Shown here one piece after another: positions 61,756 to 64,000 of a DNA stretch of 64,000 bases. The position numbers and the translations under genes were made by a program. The stretch comes from Microbacterium sp. zg-Y625 (GTDB taxonomy: Bacteria > Actinomycetota > Actinomycetes > Actinomycetales > Microbacteriaceae): contig NZ_CP126740.1 in assembly GCF_030246925.1 (NCBI RefSeq), positions 2,170,001 to 2,234,000 of the forward strand, given 5' to 3'. The notes below the pieces were generated by a model that saw nothing but the letters and a program-made list of their open reading frames with translations, did not search any database and was not told the DNA's origin. Positions within the stretch are counted from its first letter, which is position 1. Each line of letters opens with the position of its first letter.

Positions 61756-62334
61756 TTAGCATGACGGCAGCGCCGAGTGCCAAGCATGACCCTCTGGTAG
61801 TCCGACGCGTGGGTCGAGAGCGAGCGTGCGATACTCCGTCGGCAGCAGCACCGGACACTTGCTCTCGTCGATGTCGAGCAGGTCCCACCGGTCCTCGTAC
61901 TGTTCAAACGTACGAATGTGCACTCGCGAACGTGAGGCGGGAACGTTGCGCTTGCCAATGGGGATACCCGGCTCAGTCAGCCAATTCTGGTGCGTAATCC
62001 AGGCAGCAGCGGCGACATGGGCGCGTGGCAGCACGAAAAAGCGGGGTGGAACTGTCGTTTCGGTCAGCGCCCCGACCATCACGAAATACTCGTGCTCCGA
62101 CGCACTTGGCTGTTGCGACTTGTCGCCGAGCGGCCAGTTCACGTGGCGCCAGGCGGTGTTCATCGCAGCCTTGACCTGCACCTCGATGAGACGACGCTCT
62201 CCGTCGGTCTTGACCGCGAGGATATCGGTGCGTTCCAGCCCATCGCGTGTTAAAGCTGGCGCCCACCCTCGGCGCGCGAGTTCCGCCGCGGCATAGTGCT
62301 CACCGACGGTCTTCGTCTGCTTGGTATCGACCAT
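61756..62334 (-). CDS. PD-(D/E)XK nuclease-like protein
   Basis: A 192-residue protein. The N-terminal 60 residues hold a restriction-nuclease-like core: VGEHYAAAELARRGW (Glu12), ERTDILAV (Asp37) and IEVQVK (Glu51 and Lys55). The C-terminal part contains FVLPRAHVAAAAW and WDLLD, as in other small nuclease-fold proteins of unknown role. ATG 62334, divergent by 72 bp from the membrane-associated protein gene. Lies inside the insertion between the two dnaE2 3' ends. Confidence 0.7.
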   Translation of the reverse strand: MVDTKQTKTVGEHYAAAELARRGWAPALTRDGLERTDILAVKTDGERRLIEVQVKAAMNTAWRHVNWPLGDKSQQPSASEHEYFVMVGALTETTVPPRFFVLPRAHVAAAAWITHQNWLTEPGIPIGKRNVPASRSRVHIRTFEQYEDRWDLLDIDESKCPVLLPTEYRTLALDPRVGLPEGHAWHSALPSC

Positions 62335-62406
62335 GACGAGAGACTATCTTCGCCGCTCTCCTACCACACGCGTTGTTGTGTCGCACTCTCGCGATAGCGT
62401 GACCGC

Positions 62407-63177
62407 ATGACCGAATCCAAGGAGATCGCGAACCCCAACACGGGGTTCGCGCAGGTGCTTGACGCAGCAGCGAAACTGCCCGGTGTGAGAATCAACCGGG
62501 CCGCGTATCTTCGGTCTGCGCTTAGACGGTACTGCACCGAAGAACAGATCGAGCGCGCGATCGCCGAGAGCCCTGCGGCAGCTGGCATCCCGCTCAAAGT
62601 CATCACGGACGTCGCGAACACGTCAATCACCTTTGAGACCAGCAAAGTGACCGGCCTGTCGACCTTTGCGGGCATTCCCGGCGGCCTGGCGATGATCGGG
62701 ACAGTGCCGGCCGATCTCGCTCAGTACATGGGACACATGCTCCGCATTTCCCAAAAACTTGCCTACGTATACGGCTGGCCGGACTTGTTCGCCGATTCCG
62801 GCGAGGAGCTCGATGAAGCGACCGAAAACCTGCTCATCCTGTTCGTGGGCGTGATGTTCGGTGTCCAAATCGCACAGGGCGGTGTTTCCAAAGTCGCGGG
62901 TATGGTCGCCGCCAGTGTCGCGAAGAGGCTTCCCCAGCAGGCACTCACAAAGGGCGTCCTCTACCCGATCGTCAAGCAGGTCTCGAAGCATCTTGGTGTG
63001 ACGATGACGAAGAAGCTCTTCGCGAGTGGTGTAGCGAAGTCGATCCCCCTGTTGGGGGCAGTCCTTTCAGGCGGCCTCACCCTCAGCACGTTCCTCCCCA
63101 TGACCAAGCGCCTCCAACGCCACCTCGTGAGCTTGGAACTCACCAAACCTGGACATCGATCAACGCCCGTCGAGTAA
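62407..63177 (+). CDS. EcsC-like protein with hydrophobic helices
   Basis: A 256-residue protein. The central part FAGIPGGLAMIGTVPADLAQ, then GHMLRISQKLAYVYGWPDLF resembles the EcsC family pattern (a glycine-rich hydrophobic segment followed by a YGW motif). Further hydrophobic segments are at about 140-160 and 200-230. It probably associates with the membrane. Function unknown. It is divergent from the nuclease-like gene, and the two could be a linked pair. Confidence 0.65.
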   Translation: MTESKEIANPNTGFAQVLDAAAKLPGVRINRAAYLRSALRRYCTEEQIERAIAESPAAAGIPLKVITDVANTSITFETSKVTGLSTFAGIPGGLAMIGTVPADLAQYMGHMLRISQKLAYVYGWPDLFADSGEELDEATENLLILFVGVMFGVQIAQGGVSKVAGMVAASVAKRLPQQALTKGVLYPIVKQVSKHLGVTMTKKLFASGVAKSIPLLGAVLSGGLTLSTFLPMTKRLQRHLVSLELTKPGHRSTPVE

Positions 63178-63213
63178 AACGGCTTTCTCTGCGGGGCTTA
63201 CGTGGCGCGTTAC

Positions 63214-64000
63214 TCACCGGAAGTCCCGCGACCGGTGCATCACTCCCACCCGCAGGTCCTCGAAGGCATCCGCCACCAGGTTCGTCACGCCCTCGGGTGA
63301 GCGCTCCAGCAGCCCGCGCGCGATGAGGGCGGGCGCATCGCGCAGCACCCGGCGATAGCGGTTCCACACCCCCACCGAGCAGACGATGTTCACGAGGCCG
63401 TGTTCGTCCTCGAGGTTCAGGAACGTCACCCCGGATGCCGTCGCCGGCCGCTGCCGGTGCGTCACCAGGCCCGCCACCTCCACCCGGCGGCCGGTCTCGT
63501 GCGTGCGCAGCTCGCCCGAGGTCAGCACCCCGCGGGCATCGAGCTTCGGCCGGTAGTGGGCCAGCGGATGGTCGTCGGTCGAGATGCCGGTGGCCCACAG
63601 ATCCGCGGCGAGCACCTCGTAGCTGGTGGGGTCGGAGAACAGCGGCGGCTGCACCGCCACCAGTGTGCCGGGGAGGAACTCGGCGCGATCCTGCGCGGCG
63701 GAGCCGGCGAGCCAGATCGCCTCGCGGCGACTGAGCCCGAAGCATCCGAACACCCCCGCCGCCGCCAGTGCCTCGAGCTGTGCAGCGGTCGCCCCGGTGC
63801 GCCGCACCAGGTCGCGCAGGTCGCGGTACTCCCCCGACGCCTCGCGCTCGGCCACGATGCGCTGGGCGAGCGGCTGGCCGATGCCTTTGACCGCCGCGAG
63901 CCCCAGGCGCACGGCGAAGGCGCCGTCGCGGCGGTGCGCCGCCGACTCGTCGGGGGCCGCAGGATCGAAGACGGGCACCGGGGGTTGCTTGCGGTCGGTG
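63214..64000 (-). CDS. dnaE2: DnaE2, error-prone DNA polymerase III alpha (partial, C-terminal)
   Basis: The last 261 residues are visible; the gene continues past the right edge. It shows the helix-hairpin-helix region (LAAVKGIGQPLAQRIV), the following RTGATAAQLEALAAAGVFGCFG, and the C-terminal OB-fold (VEVAGLVTHRQRPATASGVTFLNLED, then HGLVNIVC). DnaE2 is the SOS-induced translesion polymerase that works with ImuA'/ImuB. The 3' end is intact and ends in HRSRDFR, whereas a decayed second copy of the same end lies 1.5 kb away. Confidence 0.93.
   Translation of the reverse strand, partial: TDRKQPPVPVFDPAAPDESAAHRRDGAFAVRLGLAAVKGIGQPLAQRIVAEREASGEYRDLRDLVRRTGATAAQLEALAAAGVFGCFGLSRREAIWLAGSAAQDRAEFLPGTLVAVQPPLFSDPTSYEVLAADLWATGISTDDHPLAHYRPKLDARGVLTSGELRTHETGRRVEVAGLVTHRQRPATASGVTFLNLEDEHGLVNIVCSVGVWNRYRRVLRDAPALIARGLLERSPEGVTNLVADAFEDLRVGVMHRSRDFR

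Overview
High-GC actinobacterial chromosome, most likely a Microbacterium or close Microbacteriaceae relative. Grounds: GTG starts and GTGA/ATGA stop-start overlaps are common, codon choice is strongly GC-biased, the heptamer GGATGCC/GGCATCC is dense in ordinary genes, and there is an actinobacterial oleA-oleBC-oleD cluster and a DnaE2-type polymerase. All assignments come from reading the sequence; no database search was run.

Left part (1-36.4 kb), ordinary chromosome: end of a sugar ABC transporter operon (binding protein, permease running off the left edge); a CtpE-like P-type ATPase; a hairpin-bearing tandem repeat; an APH-type kinase; the olefin operon oleA-oleBC-oleD; an orphan CsoR/CstR-type repressor with two textbook operators; small hypothetical and membrane genes with a MerR regulator; a large LuxR-type ATPase regulator; an NAD(P)-binding protein plus glutaminase-STAS pair; an ABC exporter operon; a secreted esterase; a CPBP protease; two aldo/keto reductases flanking a LacI repressor, with a double LacI operator; a TetR/alcohol dehydrogenase divergon; VOC proteins and a WYL regulator; and a DUF3626 protein. 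Three transcription units here (from 18064, 20056 and 24862) share an ungapped 40-bp promoter-like element and may form one regulon.

Right part (36.4-60.9 kb) is a defence island. A first block (36449-42271) is bracketed by inverted remnants of the same IS3-type end. It holds a stand-alone ScoMcrA-type head domain protein, a small PD-(D/E)XK protein, McrC and McrB, a 3' remnant of arfB and a decayed IS3 transposase. The second block is a complete type 1-order BREX operon on the minus strand: brxA-brxB-brxC-pglX-pglZ-brxL. Its BrxL is unusual: the AAA core is followed by an MITD1-type C-terminal domain where a Lon-like protease domain would be expected. Upstream of BREX lie an IS481 remnant, a small HTH gene and a HIRAN+HTH gene, then an Mrr-like nuclease with a decayed tandem paralogue. 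A tRNA-Arg(CCT), its 3' end facing the island, closes the block.

After the tRNA come a cysteine-free HesB/IscA-like protein and a second small insertion. A decayed duplicate of the dnaE2 3' end (61462-61690) and the intact dnaE2 3' end (from 63214) flank a divergent pair: a PD-(D/E)XK protein and an EcsC-like protein with hydrophobic segments. The restriction and BREX genes together would give layered phage defence: type IV restriction of modified DNA plus BREX-methylation-based self/non-self discrimination.
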